Assembly (NCBI RefSeq): GCF_022869785.1
Contig: NZ_CP094997.1
Coordinates: 4,216,001 to 4,280,000 of the forward strand
Reading direction: 5' to 3'
Origin: Dyadobacter chenwenxiniae
Lineage (GTDB): Bacteria > Bacteroidota > Bacteroidia > Cytophagales > Spirosomataceae
DNA: 64,000 nt
The notes under the pieces are model-generated. The model ran no database searches and had not been told where the DNA came from. It was given only the letters and a program-made list of their open reading frames with translations. Positions 7,762 through 17,678 of the stretch are shown piece after piece (within the stretch, counting starts at the first letter, position 1; every line of letters begins with the position of its first letter). The translations under genes and the position numbers were made by a program.

Positions 7762-10320
7762 ATGGAAGTTATCAGATCGTTCTTTAATAAAATCCGAGCA
7801 TTGTTTCAATCCATTGGAACACAGCTTTCAACATTCATCAATCGCGTTGCATACAAGCTAACTTCATTAGTTACAGGTAAGAACCGTGCAGATGCTTATT
7901 TCCATTCCTACCGCAGCAAGAAAAGGTCAATCCGTGACTGGTGGCATGATAAAGTGGATGTTAATGCGCCTTACTATCGGCCCGTAGTCATCATTTGGAA
8001 GACTTTTTTTTATGGGTTTATCGCATTTGCAGTTTATATTTTTTCTGTGGAAACCAACTTCCTGTGGTTGATGGGCAGTATGCCCAGTGTGGAAGACCTG
8101 CAAAATCCAAAAGTTGCGCAATCTTCTGAAATCTACACGTCCGACGGCGTAATGATCGGTAAGTTTTACACCGAGAACAGGACGCCGGTTACTGCCAAAA
8201 TGATCTCCCCGAACCTGGTTAAAGCATTGATTGCCACGGAAGATGTACGTTTTTACAAACATTCCGGGATTGATTACAAAGCCATGGCGAGTGTGGCCGT
8301 GGGGATTGTGACCGGCGCAACGGACCGTGGAGGCGGCAGCACCATTACGCAGCAATTGGCAAAAAAGCTTTTTAAAACCAGAAAGACGGGAGCGCGCGGC
8401 ATATTGGGTTACGTCCCCGGATTTGGCACATTAATTTATAAAACCAAAGAATGGCTCACCGCTATTAAACTGGAAAGAAATTTTACTAAAGAAGAGATCC
8501 TAACCATGTATTTCAACACGGTGGATTATGGTAACAACACTTACGGGATCAACACCGCAGCACAATCCTACTTCAGCAAGTCGCCCGATAGCCTGAACAT
8601 TCAGGAATCCGCTGTTCTGGTGGGTCTGCAAAAAGCTACAACGACCTACAACCCGATCCGTAACATGAAGCGCTCGTTGGAAAGGCGTAACGTGGTAATT
8701 AATCAAATGCAAAAATACGGCTATATCTCGGCTAAGGAAGCGGATTCCATCAGCGCTTTACCGATTGAGTTGAAAACCAAATTTGAGACGCCGTACGATG
8801 GTAATGCCAATTATTTCAAAAATGCGGTGGTTGATTTTGTAAAAAAATGGGGTGATGAAAACGGCTATGACCTTTACACGGACGGTTTAAAAATCTACAC
8901 AACCATTGATTCCCGCATGCAGGAAGCTGCTGAGGAAGCTATGGTGCAAAAAATGAAGCAGTTGCAGCGCGTTTTCGAAGATCACTGGCGCAACCAGAAT
9001 CCGTGGCGCGACGAGCAGGGAAAAGAGATCACCGACTTCCTGGATAACGTTGTAAAACGCACAAGCAAATACAAATCCCTCGCAGCCAAATTCCCAAACC
9101 AGCCGGATAGCATTAAATATTATCTGAACAAAAAGGACACGATGACCGTGTACGACTGGAAGAACAGCGGGGAGATGAAGAAATACTGGAGTTCGATGGA
9201 CTCTCTTGATTATTACAAACGCGTACTACGCGCCGGAATGATGGCGATGAACCCGCAAACGGGCCAGATTAAGGCTTGGGTGGGCGGTTTGGATTACAAT
9301 TATTTCAAATACGATGCTGTAAAACAAGGGAAAAGACAGCCCGGATCGACATTCAAACCTTTTGTGTACACAACTGCAATCGACGATTCATCATTCAATA
9401 TGTCGCCGTGTGACCAGATTGTGGATAAGCCATTTGAAAAGATTTACATGGAAGATGGTGAGCAGAAGGAATGGCGACCGCGAAATGCTACGGGCACATT
9501 CTCCTACTCCAACATGACCTTGCGCAGGGCACTGGCACAATCCATCAACTCTGTGACCGCCGAATTAACGGATCAGGTGGGGCCTGCAAATGTGGCTCGC
9601 TATGCCAAGAAAATGGGCATTACTACGCCACTGAAGGCATTGCCGTCCATAGGACTTGGACCATTTGATGTTTCTCTTTATGATATGGTTGCTGCTTACG
9701 GCGTGTTTGTGAACAACGGGACTTATACGCAGCCGATCCTGGTCACGAAAATCGAGGACAGCAATGGAAAAGTGATAGAAGAATTTCAGCCGGAACACCG
9801 GCAGGCCATCAGCGAAGAATCGGCTTTTTTAATGGTTCAAATGCTGAAAGGCGGCGTGGAAGAGCCGGGAGGAACTTCGGGAAGCATTCGCTGGAAATTT
9901 GACGTTACCCGTAACGGCAACGAACTCGGCGGAAAAACAGGAACTACATCCAATAACTCGGATGGCTGGTTTATGTGCATCACTCGTGATCTCGTTGTGG
10001 GTGCTTGGGTAGGCGGCGATGACCGGAGCATTCACTTTCGTTCCACGGACTTAGGAGAAGGTGCAAAAACGGCTCTACCGATCGTAGGAAGCTTTTTGGA
10101 GAAAATATATAGAAATAAATCGCTGGCCTTAGAGCCTGGACCGTTTCCCAAACCATCATTCAAAGTTTCGAAAAATTATAATTGTCCGACGCAATGGGCA
10201 CCTGCGGAAGCCGATTCTCTTGGCATTGGCGGAGATAGCACACCTGCCAAACGCAATGAAGAAGACGATTTCTTGATTGGTCCGCCGCCGATTCCATTGG
10301 ATACAGGAGGCAGAAATTAG
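7762..10320 (+). CDS. Class A penicillin-binding protein (PBP1A-like)
   Basis: A bifunctional peptidoglycan synthase of 852 residues from the ATG at 7762; a TTG immediately upstream is less likely. A cytoplasmic N-terminus leads to one membrane helix near residues 75-96. The GT51 glycosyltransferase domain follows, with EDVRFYKHSGID (about 160-171) and GGGSTITQQLAKKLF. The transpeptidase domain has the active-site serine in PGSTFKP (S529, K532), SINS, and KTGTT (K725). It polymerises lipid II and cross-links peptides in the periplasm. It ends in a Pro-rich tail and is followed by a shared terminator with the convergent ABC gene. Confidence 0.93.
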   Translation: MEVIRSFFNKIRALFQSIGTQLSTFINRVAYKLTSLVTGKNRADAYFHSYRSKKRSIRDWWHDKVDVNAPYYRPVVIIWKTFFYGFIAFAVYIFSVETNFLWLMGSMPSVEDLQNPKVAQSSEIYTSDGVMIGKFYTENRTPVTAKMISPNLVKALIATEDVRFYKHSGIDYKAMASVAVGIVTGATDRGGGSTITQQLAKKLFKTRKTGARGILGYVPGFGTLIYKTKEWLTAIKLERNFTKEEILTMYFNTVDYGNNTYGINTAAQSYFSKSPDSLNIQESAVLVGLQKATTTYNPIRNMKRSLERRNVVINQMQKYGYISAKEADSISALPIELKTKFETPYDGNANYFKNAVVDFVKKWGDENGYDLYTDGLKIYTTIDSRMQEAAEEAMVQKMKQLQRVFEDHWRNQNPWRDEQGKEITDFLDNVVKRTSKYKSLAAKFPNQPDSIKYYLNKKDTMTVYDWKNSGEMKKYWSSMDSLDYYKRVLRAGMMAMNPQTGQIKAWVGGLDYNYFKYDAVKQGKRQPGSTFKPFVYTTAIDDSSFNMSPCDQIVDKPFEKIYMEDGEQKEWRPRNATGTFSYSNMTLRRALAQSINSVTAELTDQVGPANVARYAKKMGITTPLKALPSIGLGPFDVSLYDMVAAYGVFVNNGTYTQPILVTKIEDSNGKVIEEFQPEHRQAISEESAFLMVQMLKGGVEEPGGTSGSIRWKFDVTRNGNELGGKTGTTSNNSDGWFMCITRDLVVGAWVGGDDRSIHFRSTDLGEGAKTALPIVGSFLEKIYRNKSLALEPGPFPKPSFKVSKNYNCPTQWAPAEADSLGIGGDSTPAKRNEEDDFLIGPPPIPLDTGGRN

Positions 10321-10327
10321 GCATAAC

Positions 10328-10365
10328 AAAAAGCCTTTCCTGGTTCAGACCTGGAAAGGCTTTTT
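10328..10365. terminator. Bidirectional terminator between PBP and ABC genes
   Basis: A 13-bp perfect stem (10328-10340 with 10353-10365) has an A-run on one side and a T-run on the other. It can therefore terminate transcription from both convergent genes. Confidence 0.9.
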
Positions 10366-10388
10366 TTGTCAATTGGTCTAAATTCTAA

Positions 10389-12155
10389 CTACATCTTCAA
10401 AACCTCTTTATACTGCATGCGGTAAAGATTAGCGTAAAAGCCTTCTTTTTCGAGCAATTGTTCATGGTTTCCTTCCTCAACAATCTCCCCTTTATCGACA
10501 ACGATAATTTTATCCGCTTCCTGAATGGTTGAAAGCCTGTGCGCAATAACAATGGCGGTCCGGCCCTTCATCAGTTTTTCGATCGCTTTCTGAATTAATT
10601 CTTCGGTTTCACTATCTACGGAGGAAGTCGCCTCGTCCAACACAATGATCTCTGGCTCATGCACCATAGCACGCACAAATGAGATAAGCTGGCGTTGCCC
10701 AACGGAAAGCGTCGCGCCCCGTTCCATTACGTTGTAAGTATAACCGCCCGGCAGTCTCTCGATAAATTCGTGCACGCCGACAAGCTTGGCAGCCTCAACG
10801 ATCTTTTCATGCGTAATGCTGCTGTCGCCCAGCCTGATGTTGTTCTCGATGGTGTCCGAAAACAAAAATACGTCCTGTAAAACAACGCCAATGTGCCTAC
10901 GCAATGCATTCAGGTCGTAATCGTGCACTTCCACATCATCGACGTAAATGTTGCCTTTATTGATATCATAGAAACGGGTCAGCAAGTTGATGATCGAAGA
11001 TTTTCCAGCTCCTGTTGCGCCCACAAACGCAATTGTCTGACCGCTTTCAACAGAAAAATTGATGTTTTTCAAAACATATTCTTCCTCATTATAAGCAAAC
11101 CAAACGTCCTTGAATTTTACTTTTCCTTTAATAGATTCCGGTGAGAATGTGCCGTTGTTGGATGTATACTCATCGCTATCAAGCACTTTCAGGATCCTGT
11201 CCGTACTGACAATGCCCATCTGCAACGTATTAAATCGATCTGCGAGTTGTCTGATTGGCCTAAAAAACAGGTTTATGAACATAACAAACGCAGTAACCGT
11301 CCCGAATGTAACTTCTGCATTCAGAATCTGCTTGGAGCCATACCAAACAACAAGCCCGGTTCCCGCAGCCGCGATAACGTCCGCAACAGGAAAGTAGATT
11401 GAATAGTAAAGAATAGACCGGATATTGGCATCGCGGTGGACTTTGTTGATTTCCGTGAATTTTTTGTATTCAATGTCTTCACTGCTAAAAATCTGCACAA
11501 TGCCCATTCCTGTCAAATGCTCCTGAACAAATGAGTTGAGATTGGAAACTGCCGCCCGGACTTCATTGAAGGAATCTTTGATTTTTTCTTTAAAAACATA
11601 AGTGCAAAACAGCATTAAAGGAATAGTGGACAAGCTGATAATGGAAAGTTTCCAGTCCGTGTAAAACATCACGGCGATGATCAGCACCAGTTGCAAAATA
11701 TCACCCGCAATGGCAGCCATTCCATCACTGAAAACATTGGAAAGGGTTTCCACATCGGAAATTGTGCGGGTTACCAGCCTGCCAATCGGCGTGTTATCAA
11801 AGAATTTGAGCCGTAGCCCGATGATCTTCTCATAAAGCTGGACCCTGATATCCCGAATAATATACTGTCCAAGCCAGCCAGACATGTATGTATTCCAAAA
11901 TTGCGCCAAACCCTGAAAAATCGTTACGACCACCATAATGATGATCATCACGGTCAATTGCGAATAATCGCCGTTCGCGATGGGTGTGTCGATGGTGTAT
12001 TTAATCAGAAGCGGTGTAAGCGGCGCAAGCAGTGCGTTCAGTAAAATAATTGCGATCAGCAGATAAAACCGCTTCTCATATGGCCGAACGAACGCATATA
12101 AACGTCTTAATGTGGGAAGATCGAATATCTGGCCGCTTTTGGTTTCCTGGTTCAC
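10389..12155 (-). CDS. ABC exporter half-transporter (membrane plus ATPase)
   Basis: A 588-residue type IV ABC exporter subunit with six transmembrane helices in roughly the first 310 residues, then the nucleotide-binding domain. Visible motifs are Walker A GATGAGKS (379-386), the Q-loop VVLQD, the signature LSVGQ (483-487), Walker B IIVLDE (503-508) and the H-loop histidine 539. It is MsbA/MdlB-like and probably works as a homodimer, since no partner gene is adjacent. The substrate (lipid, drug or peptide) cannot be told from the sequence. It is divergent from the AraC regulator at 12338. Confidence 0.9.
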   Translation of the reverse strand: MNQETKSGQIFDLPTLRRLYAFVRPYEKRFYLLIAIILLNALLAPLTPLLIKYTIDTPIANGDYSQLTVMIIIMVVVTIFQGLAQFWNTYMSGWLGQYIIRDIRVQLYEKIIGLRLKFFDNTPIGRLVTRTISDVETLSNVFSDGMAAIAGDILQLVLIIAVMFYTDWKLSIISLSTIPLMLFCTYVFKEKIKDSFNEVRAAVSNLNSFVQEHLTGMGIVQIFSSEDIEYKKFTEINKVHRDANIRSILYYSIYFPVADVIAAAGTGLVVWYGSKQILNAEVTFGTVTAFVMFINLFFRPIRQLADRFNTLQMGIVSTDRILKVLDSDEYTSNNGTFSPESIKGKVKFKDVWFAYNEEEYVLKNINFSVESGQTIAFVGATGAGKSSIINLLTRFYDINKGNIYVDDVEVHDYDLNALRRHIGVVLQDVFLFSDTIENNIRLGDSSITHEKIVEAAKLVGVHEFIERLPGGYTYNVMERGATLSVGQRQLISFVRAMVHEPEIIVLDEATSSVDSETEELIQKAIEKLMKGRTAIVIAHRLSTIQEADKIIVVDKGEIVEEGNHEQLLEKEGFYANLYRMQYKEVLKM

Positions 12156-12337
12156 CTCTTAAATTGGATTGATTAATTTGTTGCAGACTGTGTTATTGAC
12201 CAACAATGTAAAAGTAGAAAATGTCACCCACGGAATAAAAAAACTATCGGCAGCCTTGCGCACTTCGTTTGATTAAATGGCTTAATAGTGTTGTCAAATT
12301 GGTAGTTTTCCCCGGTTAGGCGCTTTTGCAAAAGTCA

Positions 12338-13285
12338 ATGCATTTGAAAAAATCACAGTTCATGGCTTTCGTCTCCGATGCAATTCCGGTACATTCTCTG
12401 CCCAAAACGCCTAGCCAGGTTCCAGCATTAAAGATTTTCCGTTTTAAAAACAGTGAAGGAAAGCAAAAAGAATCGCCCGTTTCGCTTCCCATTACACCGC
12501 TGCCAACCGACGCGCCGCACCGTCACACTTACTATGAAATCCTTTTTATAGAAGAGGGCGTTGGTTTTCACGAAATTGATTTTCATTCCTACAACATTCA
12601 GGGAGCAGGGTTGCACTTTTTAACGCCCGGACAAGTGCATTTACTCACATTCTCAACTTCGTTTCAAGGTTACATTGTAGCATTTTCGGAAGATTTTTAC
12701 ACTTTTTACAATCCTGTAAATCCGTCCCTTTCGCAGCTGCCTTTCTTCCAGCCCGCCCGGAGGCAACCCATCATTACACTTTCCGAAACAGAGAAATGTT
12801 ACTTCCATAACATCATGGAAAACATGGTTTCCGACCATTTAACAGCTGAAACGGATCAGACAATGATCGGGAAATACTTGGGGTTAATGTTGCAGAAATG
12901 TGCGTTTCTCGCGCCCAGGAACATTCAACCCGCTGAATCCGCTGTACAAACGGTTCCTGAACTGGTCGGAAGATTTCAGGAGTTGGTGGAGAAAAATTTC
13001 AGGCAAATGCATGAGGTTCAGCAGTATGCGCAGGCACTTTCCGTATCGCCGGATTATTTGAGTAAAATCATCAAGAAATATCTTGGAACACCGTCGCAGG
13101 AATACATTCTGGATAAACTGCTTTTGGAAGCCAAGCGCTTGCTGGTTTTTACCAATTTGAGCAGCAAGGAGATAAGCTATCACATTCACATGGACGACCC
13201 CTCCTATTTCAGCAGGATCTTCAAAAAGAAAACAGGGCTTACGCCGAATGAGTATCGCGATCATGTTCGGAAAAGTACCATTTAA
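12338..13285 (+). CDS. AraC-family transcriptional regulator
   Basis: A regulator of about 315 residues. The N-terminal cupin-like sensing domain (HRHTYYEILFIEEGVGFHEID) is followed by a C-terminal double helix-turn-helix ending SRIFKKKTGLTPNEYRDHVRK. The frame is open from a TTG at 12326; I chose the ATG at 12338, and an ATG at 12362 is also possible. It sits directly upstream of, and co-oriented with, the glycuronyl hydrolase operon, whose promoter lies in the 92-base gap. It is therefore the likely sugar-responsive activator of that operon (inference). Confidence 0.85.
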   Translation: MHLKKSQFMAFVSDAIPVHSLPKTPSQVPALKIFRFKNSEGKQKESPVSLPITPLPTDAPHRHTYYEILFIEEGVGFHEIDFHSYNIQGAGLHFLTPGQVHLLTFSTSFQGYIVAFSEDFYTFYNPVNPSLSQLPFFQPARRQPIITLSETEKCYFHNIMENMVSDHLTAETDQTMIGKYLGLMLQKCAFLAPRNIQPAESAVQTVPELVGRFQELVEKNFRQMHEVQQYAQALSVSPDYLSKIIKKYLGTPSQEYILDKLLLEAKRLLVFTNLSSKEISYHIHMDDPSYFSRIFKKKTGLTPNEYRDHVRKSTI

Positions 13286-13300
13286 TAGCAAAAATGTACC

Positions 13301-13331
13301 TTGCCCCTCCCTGCATAGGCGAATATCTTTG
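13301..13331 (+). promoter_or_regulatory. Bacteroidota-type promoter of the GH88 operon
   Basis: TTG at 13301-13303, a 20-base spacer, then TATCTTTG at 13324-13331 fits the Bacteroidota primary sigma consensus (TTG near -33 and TAnnTTTG near -7). It lies 46 bases before the first ATG of the catabolic operon. It is the best promoter match in the window. Confidence 0.7.
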
Positions 13332-13377
13332 TATTATCCAAAAATAAAATGGCTAAATAATACTATAAGGATATACT

Positions 13378-14760
13378 ATGCAGATTCGCAACGATCTTAC
13401 CGCCGCTTCGCTTCAGCCTAAAATTGACAAGCTCTGGCAGCTTTCCGCCGAAAAAATCATCCTCATTTCAAGGGAATACGACAATTCGAAAGGAACGCCC
13501 GTTTTCACCGTCAACGGCAAATACACATTGCGCGGCTGGACCGAGTGGACTCAGGGTTTTCAATACGGAGCAGAAGTTTTGCAGTTCGACGCAACCGGTG
13601 AAACGCAGTCTTTGGAAAGTGCCCGAAAAAATACGGTGAGCAGCATGGCGTCGCACGTAGGGCATTTCGGTGTGCATGATCACGGATTCAACAATGTAAG
13701 CACTTACGGAAATCTGCTGAGATTGATGAATGAAGGCCGCATTGAAGAAAATGAATGGGAACGCAATTTCTATGAAATCGCACTCAAAATTTCAGGCGCG
13801 GTCCAAGCTAAAAGATGGACTAACACCAAAGACGGTCAGGGTTTTATACATTCCTTTAATGGTCCGCATTCATTGTTTGTGGATACAATCCGTTCTGTGC
13901 GTGCGCTGATGGTTTCGCACTTGCTGGGCCATAGTTTAATGGGTGAAAATGACGTAAAAACAAGCTTGTTGCAACGGGGAACATTGCACTCCATAGCCAC
14001 AGCCAAATATGCAGTTTACTACGGCGAAGGCCGGGACAGCTATGACATTTGGGGCCGTACAGCGCATGAAAGCGTCTTTAACACCAACGACGGCAATTAC
14101 CGCTGCCCCAATTCCCAACAAGGCTTCTCCGGTTTCACAACCTGGACACGCGGATTAGCCTGGGCAATGGCCGGTTTTGCAGAACAACTTGAATCGCTAT
14201 CCTATTTTTCAGATGAAGAGCTGGCACCATTAGGCGGCAGAGCCGAAATTGAAAACATTTATTTAAAAGGCGCCAAAGCCACCTGCGATTTTTACATTGA
14301 TAACACAGCATCCGACGGGATTCCATACTGGGACACCGGCGCGCCGCAACTTTATAAATTGGGCGACTACAAATCCAGAACGTCCGATCCTTACAACGAA
14401 TTTGAACCCATAGACAGCTCCGCGGCAGCCATAGGCGCGCAAGGTCTGCTTCGTTTGGGAAAATATCTGAATGATAAAGGCCAAGCTGACCAAGGCAACC
14501 GTTACTGGCAAGCAGGCCTAACCGCATTGGATTCACTGTTTGCAGAGCCTTATTTATCCACCGATCCAACGCACCAGGGATTAATCCTGCACTCAATTTA
14601 TCACCGTCCGAATGGCTGGGACAACATTCCTGCCGGGCAAAAAATCCCTTGCGGCGAATCGAGCATGTGGGGCGATTACCATGCCCGCGAAGTGGCGCTT
14701 TATGTAGACCGCATTAACAAAGGTTTGCCTTACTACAACTATCTCGGCGCTGTAAAATGA
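13378..14760 (+). CDS. GH88-type unsaturated glycuronyl hydrolase
   Basis: A 460-residue (alpha/alpha)6-barrel protein of the glycoside hydrolase 88/105 type (PF07470-like). Such enzymes remove the unsaturated uronic acid left by polysaccharide lyases. Family features are HDHGF (D101), FVDTIRSV (D169), WTRGLAWAMAGF, DSSAAAIGAQGLLRLG and a late CGESSMWGDYH. D101 and D169 correspond by position to the two essential aspartates of known members (inference). No signal peptide is present, so it acts in the cytosol on imported oligosaccharides. It is the first gene of a five-gene operon and overlaps the next gene by four bases. Confidence 0.8.
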   Translation: MQIRNDLTAASLQPKIDKLWQLSAEKIILISREYDNSKGTPVFTVNGKYTLRGWTEWTQGFQYGAEVLQFDATGETQSLESARKNTVSSMASHVGHFGVHDHGFNNVSTYGNLLRLMNEGRIEENEWERNFYEIALKISGAVQAKRWTNTKDGQGFIHSFNGPHSLFVDTIRSVRALMVSHLLGHSLMGENDVKTSLLQRGTLHSIATAKYAVYYGEGRDSYDIWGRTAHESVFNTNDGNYRCPNSQQGFSGFTTWTRGLAWAMAGFAEQLESLSYFSDEELAPLGGRAEIENIYLKGAKATCDFYIDNTASDGIPYWDTGAPQLYKLGDYKSRTSDPYNEFEPIDSSAAAIGAQGLLRLGKYLNDKGQADQGNRYWQAGLTALDSLFAEPYLSTDPTHQGLILHSIYHRPNGWDNIPAGQKIPCGESSMWGDYHAREVALYVDRINKGLPYYNYLGAVK

Positions 14761-15590
14761 GCAACATTCAGGATATCACATTAGATCGATGCTGCATTCA
14801 CACCATTACTACGAAGCCCTGGGAGCTTTCGAAAGCGGTGGAAAATTATGCGGCGGCAGGCGTGAAAGGAATAAGTGTCTGGCAGAATGCAACTGAAAAG
14901 ATCGGCCCTCACCGTGCCGGAGAGCTGATCCGATCTGCCGGTCTCGAAATCGTCTCTTACGTTCGCGGTGGATTTTTCCCACATACGAGTAGTGCAGGAC
15001 GTGCGCAGGCCATTGATCATAACCGAAAGTTACTCGAAGAAGCCGCAGCTTTGGGTGCTCCCATGATCGTGCTGGTTTGCGGCGCATCACCTGATCAATC
15101 GATGGAAAAGTCGAGGGAACAAATTAAGGAAGGCATTGCTGCAATATTGCCATTGGCTGAAAAATTGAAAGTAAAACTGGCTATCGAGCCCTTGCACCCC
15201 ATGTATGCAGCTGATCGGTCGGCCATTAACACATTGGCGCAGGCGAATGATATGGCGGAATATTTCAATTCTCCCTATGTCGGTGTAGCTGTGGATGTAT
15301 ATCATTTGTGGTGGGACGGTGATCTGGAAAAAGAGATTGCCCGCTGCGGTGCGAACGGAAATTTGCTTGCTTACCACGTTTGCGACTGGAAAGTGAACAC
15401 CATTGATCTGCTCAATGACCGTGGGTTAATGGGCGAAGGCTGCATTGATTTGAAAAAAATTCGTAGTTGGGTCGAAGCGACTGGGTTTCAGGGCTTTTGT
15501 GAGGTTGAGATTTTCTCTAACATTCATTGGTCCAAGGATCAGCATTTATTCCTGGGAGAGATTACAGAGGCATTTTTGAAAACTGTTTAA
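14757..15590 (+). CDS. Sugar phosphate isomerase/epimerase family TIM-barrel protein
   Basis: A 277-residue protein of the xylose isomerase-like TIM barrel (AP endonuclease 2) family. The metal-binding acidic and His residues are visible in LAIEPLHPMYAADRS, VGVAVDVYHLWWDGDLE, AYHVCDWKVN and GFCEVEIFS. The ATG overlaps the stop of the GH88 gene (ATGA), which indicates translational coupling. Related proteins isomerise or epimerise sugars or act on 3-keto-sugars. Adjacency to a Gfo/Idh dehydrogenase supports one of these roles, but the exact reaction is open. Confidence 0.85.
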   Translation: MSNIQDITLDRCCIHTITTKPWELSKAVENYAAAGVKGISVWQNATEKIGPHRAGELIRSAGLEIVSYVRGGFFPHTSSAGRAQAIDHNRKLLEEAAALGAPMIVLVCGASPDQSMEKSREQIKEGIAAILPLAEKLKVKLAIEPLHPMYAADRSAINTLAQANDMAEYFNSPYVGVAVDVYHLWWDGDLEKEIARCGANGNLLAYHVCDWKVNTIDLLNDRGLMGEGCIDLKKIRSWVEATGFQGFCEVEIFSNIHWSKDQHLFLGEITEAFLKTV

Positions 15591-15600
15591 ATAAAAAAAC

Positions 15601-16746
15601 ATGACTACACATAACATTGGCATCATTATGAACGGCGTGACGGGCCGTATGGGGACCAACCAGCATTTACTAAGATCGATCAAAGCCATTATTGAGCAAG
15701 GCGGCGTTAAAATTTCGGCGGATGAAGTAATTATGCCGGATCCAATCCTGGTTGGCCGTAATGAAAGCAAGCTGCAATCGCTTTGCAAACAGTCGGGAAT
15801 AGCGAAATACACAACGGATCTGGATTCAGTAATGTCAGATCCGCAATATCAGATCTATTTTGATGCGCAGGTCACTGGCCGACGCGCAGCTGCTGTGAAA
15901 AAGGCGATTCTTGCCGGAAAACACATTTATTGTGAAAAACCAACGGGAACGACGACAGAAGAAGCACTAGAACTATATGAGCTGGCAACGGCTGCCGGAT
16001 TAAAAAATGGCGTTGTTCAGGATAAGCTCTGGTTACCCGGCATGTTGAAATTGAAGCGTTTGATGGAAAATGGTTTCTTTGGAAAAATCCTTTCTGTGCG
16101 TGGAGAGTTCGGTTATTGGGTGTTTGAAGGCCATAGCATTCCGGCGCAGCGACCTTCGTGGAATTACAGAAAAGAAGACGACGGCGGCATTATCGTGGAC
16201 ATGCTTTGCCATTGGCGATATGTTTTGGACAACCTTTTTGGCAAGGTTAAAGCCGTTTCCTGCCTCGGCTCAACGCACATTCCCGAGCGGATCGATGAAA
16301 ATGGCAACCCTTATAAGGCAACGGCCGACGACGCTTGCTATGCGACATTCGAGCTGGAAGGTGATGTAATCGCACAATTTAATTCATCCTGGACCGTCCG
16401 CGTTCGCCGCGATGATTTGCTCACATTGCAGGTGGACGGAACGCACGGCTCGGCAGTTGCAGGCTTGCGCGATTGTTACACACAACATTACGGAAATACG
16501 CCGAAACCAGTTTGGAACCCGGATATTCCTCAACCGATCCCGTTTTTTGAAGGCTGGTCAAAAGTGCCTGAGCAGGAGATTTTTGACAATGCGTTCAAGG
16601 CGCAATGGGAGCTGTTTTTGAAACACATTGTAAAAGACACGCCATTCCCATGGGATTTGAAAGCGGGTGCTCGCGGTGTGCAGCTGGCTGAAAAAGGCAT
16701 TGAAAGCTGGGGGAAGCGTCAATGGATCAATATTGAGGAATTATAG
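15601..16746 (+). CDS. Gfo/Idh/MocA-family oxidoreductase
   Basis: A 381-residue NAD(P)-dependent sugar dehydrogenase. The N-terminal Rossmann segment GIIMNGVTGRMG is unusual for the family, which more often has a G-x-G-x-x-G/A stretch. The EKPTG motif holds the conserved lysine, and a C-terminal alpha/beta substrate domain follows. There is no export leader, unlike the three other family members in this window at 20694, 21822 and 62322. It starts 10 bases after the isomerase gene and is part of the same operon. Confidence 0.88.
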   Translation: MTTHNIGIIMNGVTGRMGTNQHLLRSIKAIIEQGGVKISADEVIMPDPILVGRNESKLQSLCKQSGIAKYTTDLDSVMSDPQYQIYFDAQVTGRRAAAVKKAILAGKHIYCEKPTGTTTEEALELYELATAAGLKNGVVQDKLWLPGMLKLKRLMENGFFGKILSVRGEFGYWVFEGHSIPAQRPSWNYRKEDDGGIIVDMLCHWRYVLDNLFGKVKAVSCLGSTHIPERIDENGNPYKATADDACYATFELEGDVIAQFNSSWTVRVRRDDLLTLQVDGTHGSAVAGLRDCYTQHYGNTPKPVWNPDIPQPIPFFEGWSKVPEQEIFDNAFKAQWELFLKHIVKDTPFPWDLKAGARGVQLAEKGIESWGKRQWINIEEL

Positions 16747-16777
16747 GCTTTCCAACTATTGAAGACTTGGAAAGCCT
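16745..16777 (+). terminator. Intra-operon hairpin
   Basis: A 10-bp perfect stem (AGGCTTTCCA at 16745-16754 with TGGAAAGCCT at 16768-16777) starts inside the dehydrogenase stop codon and has no T-run after it. Without the T-run it is more likely an mRNA-stabilising or attenuating hairpin than a full terminator. Confidence 0.55.
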
Positions 16778-16792
16778 TCATCCATTCAAATC

Positions 16793-17563
16793 ATGAAAAA
16801 AATAGCATTAATTACAGGCGGAAGTCGTGGAATCGGTTTTGGGATAGCCAAAGCCCTTGCCAGCGAAGGCTTTGACCTCGCTATCAACGGCGTACGCGAC
16901 GAAGCAGGCGCAGCAGAAGCCCTGAACGAACTTCGCGAATTAGGCGCGGAAGTAGTTTATTGCCAGGGAAACATTGCCAATGCAGCTGATCGTGAGGCCA
17001 TTGTTGAGAAAGCGTATTCTGTTTTTGGACAAATTAATATTCTGGTCAATAATGCGGGAATTGCTCCCCGGGAACGACTTGATATTCTGGAAACAACGCC
17101 GGAAAACTTTCAGGAAGTCATGCAAACAAACCTGGAAGGGCCATTTTTTCTGACCCAAGCCGTGGCGAAAAGAATGGCGCACGCAAAGCAGAATAACCAT
17201 GCATTTGAGGCGACGATCATTTTTGTAACTTCCATTTCAGCAACGGTGGCGTCCATTAATCGAGGAGAATATTGTATTTCAAAATCAGGGCTGGCAATGA
17301 CGAATCTGCTTTTTGCAGTTCGAATGGCAGAATATAATATTCCCGTTTTCGAGATCCGGCCAGGCATTATTGCAACGGATATGACCTCCAAAGTTCAGGA
17401 AAAATACGACAACCTTTTCCAGAGCGGCATTGCTTTGCAGCCACGCTGGGGAACGCCTGACGACGTAGGAAAAGCCGTTGCATCGCTCACAAGAGGCGAT
17501 TTCCCCTACTCTACCGGTCAGGTGATCGGTGTAGACGGCGGAATGTTGATTGATCGGTTGTAA
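16793..17563 (+). CDS. Short-chain dehydrogenase/reductase (3-ketoacyl-ACP reductase-like)
   Basis: A 256-residue classical SDR with the cofactor motif TGGSRGIGFG, the NNAG motif, the active-site YxxxK in YCISKSG, and the C-terminal GQVIGVDGGM. Despite its FabG likeness, the position inside a sugar operon suggests a sugar or uronate dehydrogenase (inference). It starts 46 bases after the Gfo/Idh gene, with a hairpin in the gap. Confidence 0.88.
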   Translation: MKKIALITGGSRGIGFGIAKALASEGFDLAINGVRDEAGAAEALNELRELGAEVVYCQGNIANAADREAIVEKAYSVFGQINILVNNAGIAPRERLDILETTPENFQEVMQTNLEGPFFLTQAVAKRMAHAKQNNHAFEATIIFVTSISATVASINRGEYCISKSGLAMTNLLFAVRMAEYNIPVFEIRPGIIATDMTSKVQEKYDNLFQSGIALQPRWGTPDDVGKAVASLTRGDFPYSTGQVIGVDGGMLIDRL

Positions 17564-17564
17564 G

Positions 17565-17663
17565 GGCTGTCAGCCGTCGGCTTTCGGCGATCAGAAGAAA
17601 ACTTGTGAATTGACTTTACGTATTCAACAAAACTAGTCGACTGCCGGTAGCCGACAGCCGAAG
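17565..17663. repeat. Intergenic inverted-repeat element
   Basis: The gap between the SDR and MFS genes carries inverted copies of a GTCGGCT word. GGCTGTC (17565-17571) pairs with GACAGCC (17653-17659), and 17576-17588 pairs with 17643-17655 at 11 of 13 positions. A smaller palindrome AGCCG-T-CGGCT lies at 17572-17582. No T-run follows. Confidence 0.6.
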
Positions 17664-17678
17664 TAAACAACATCATTC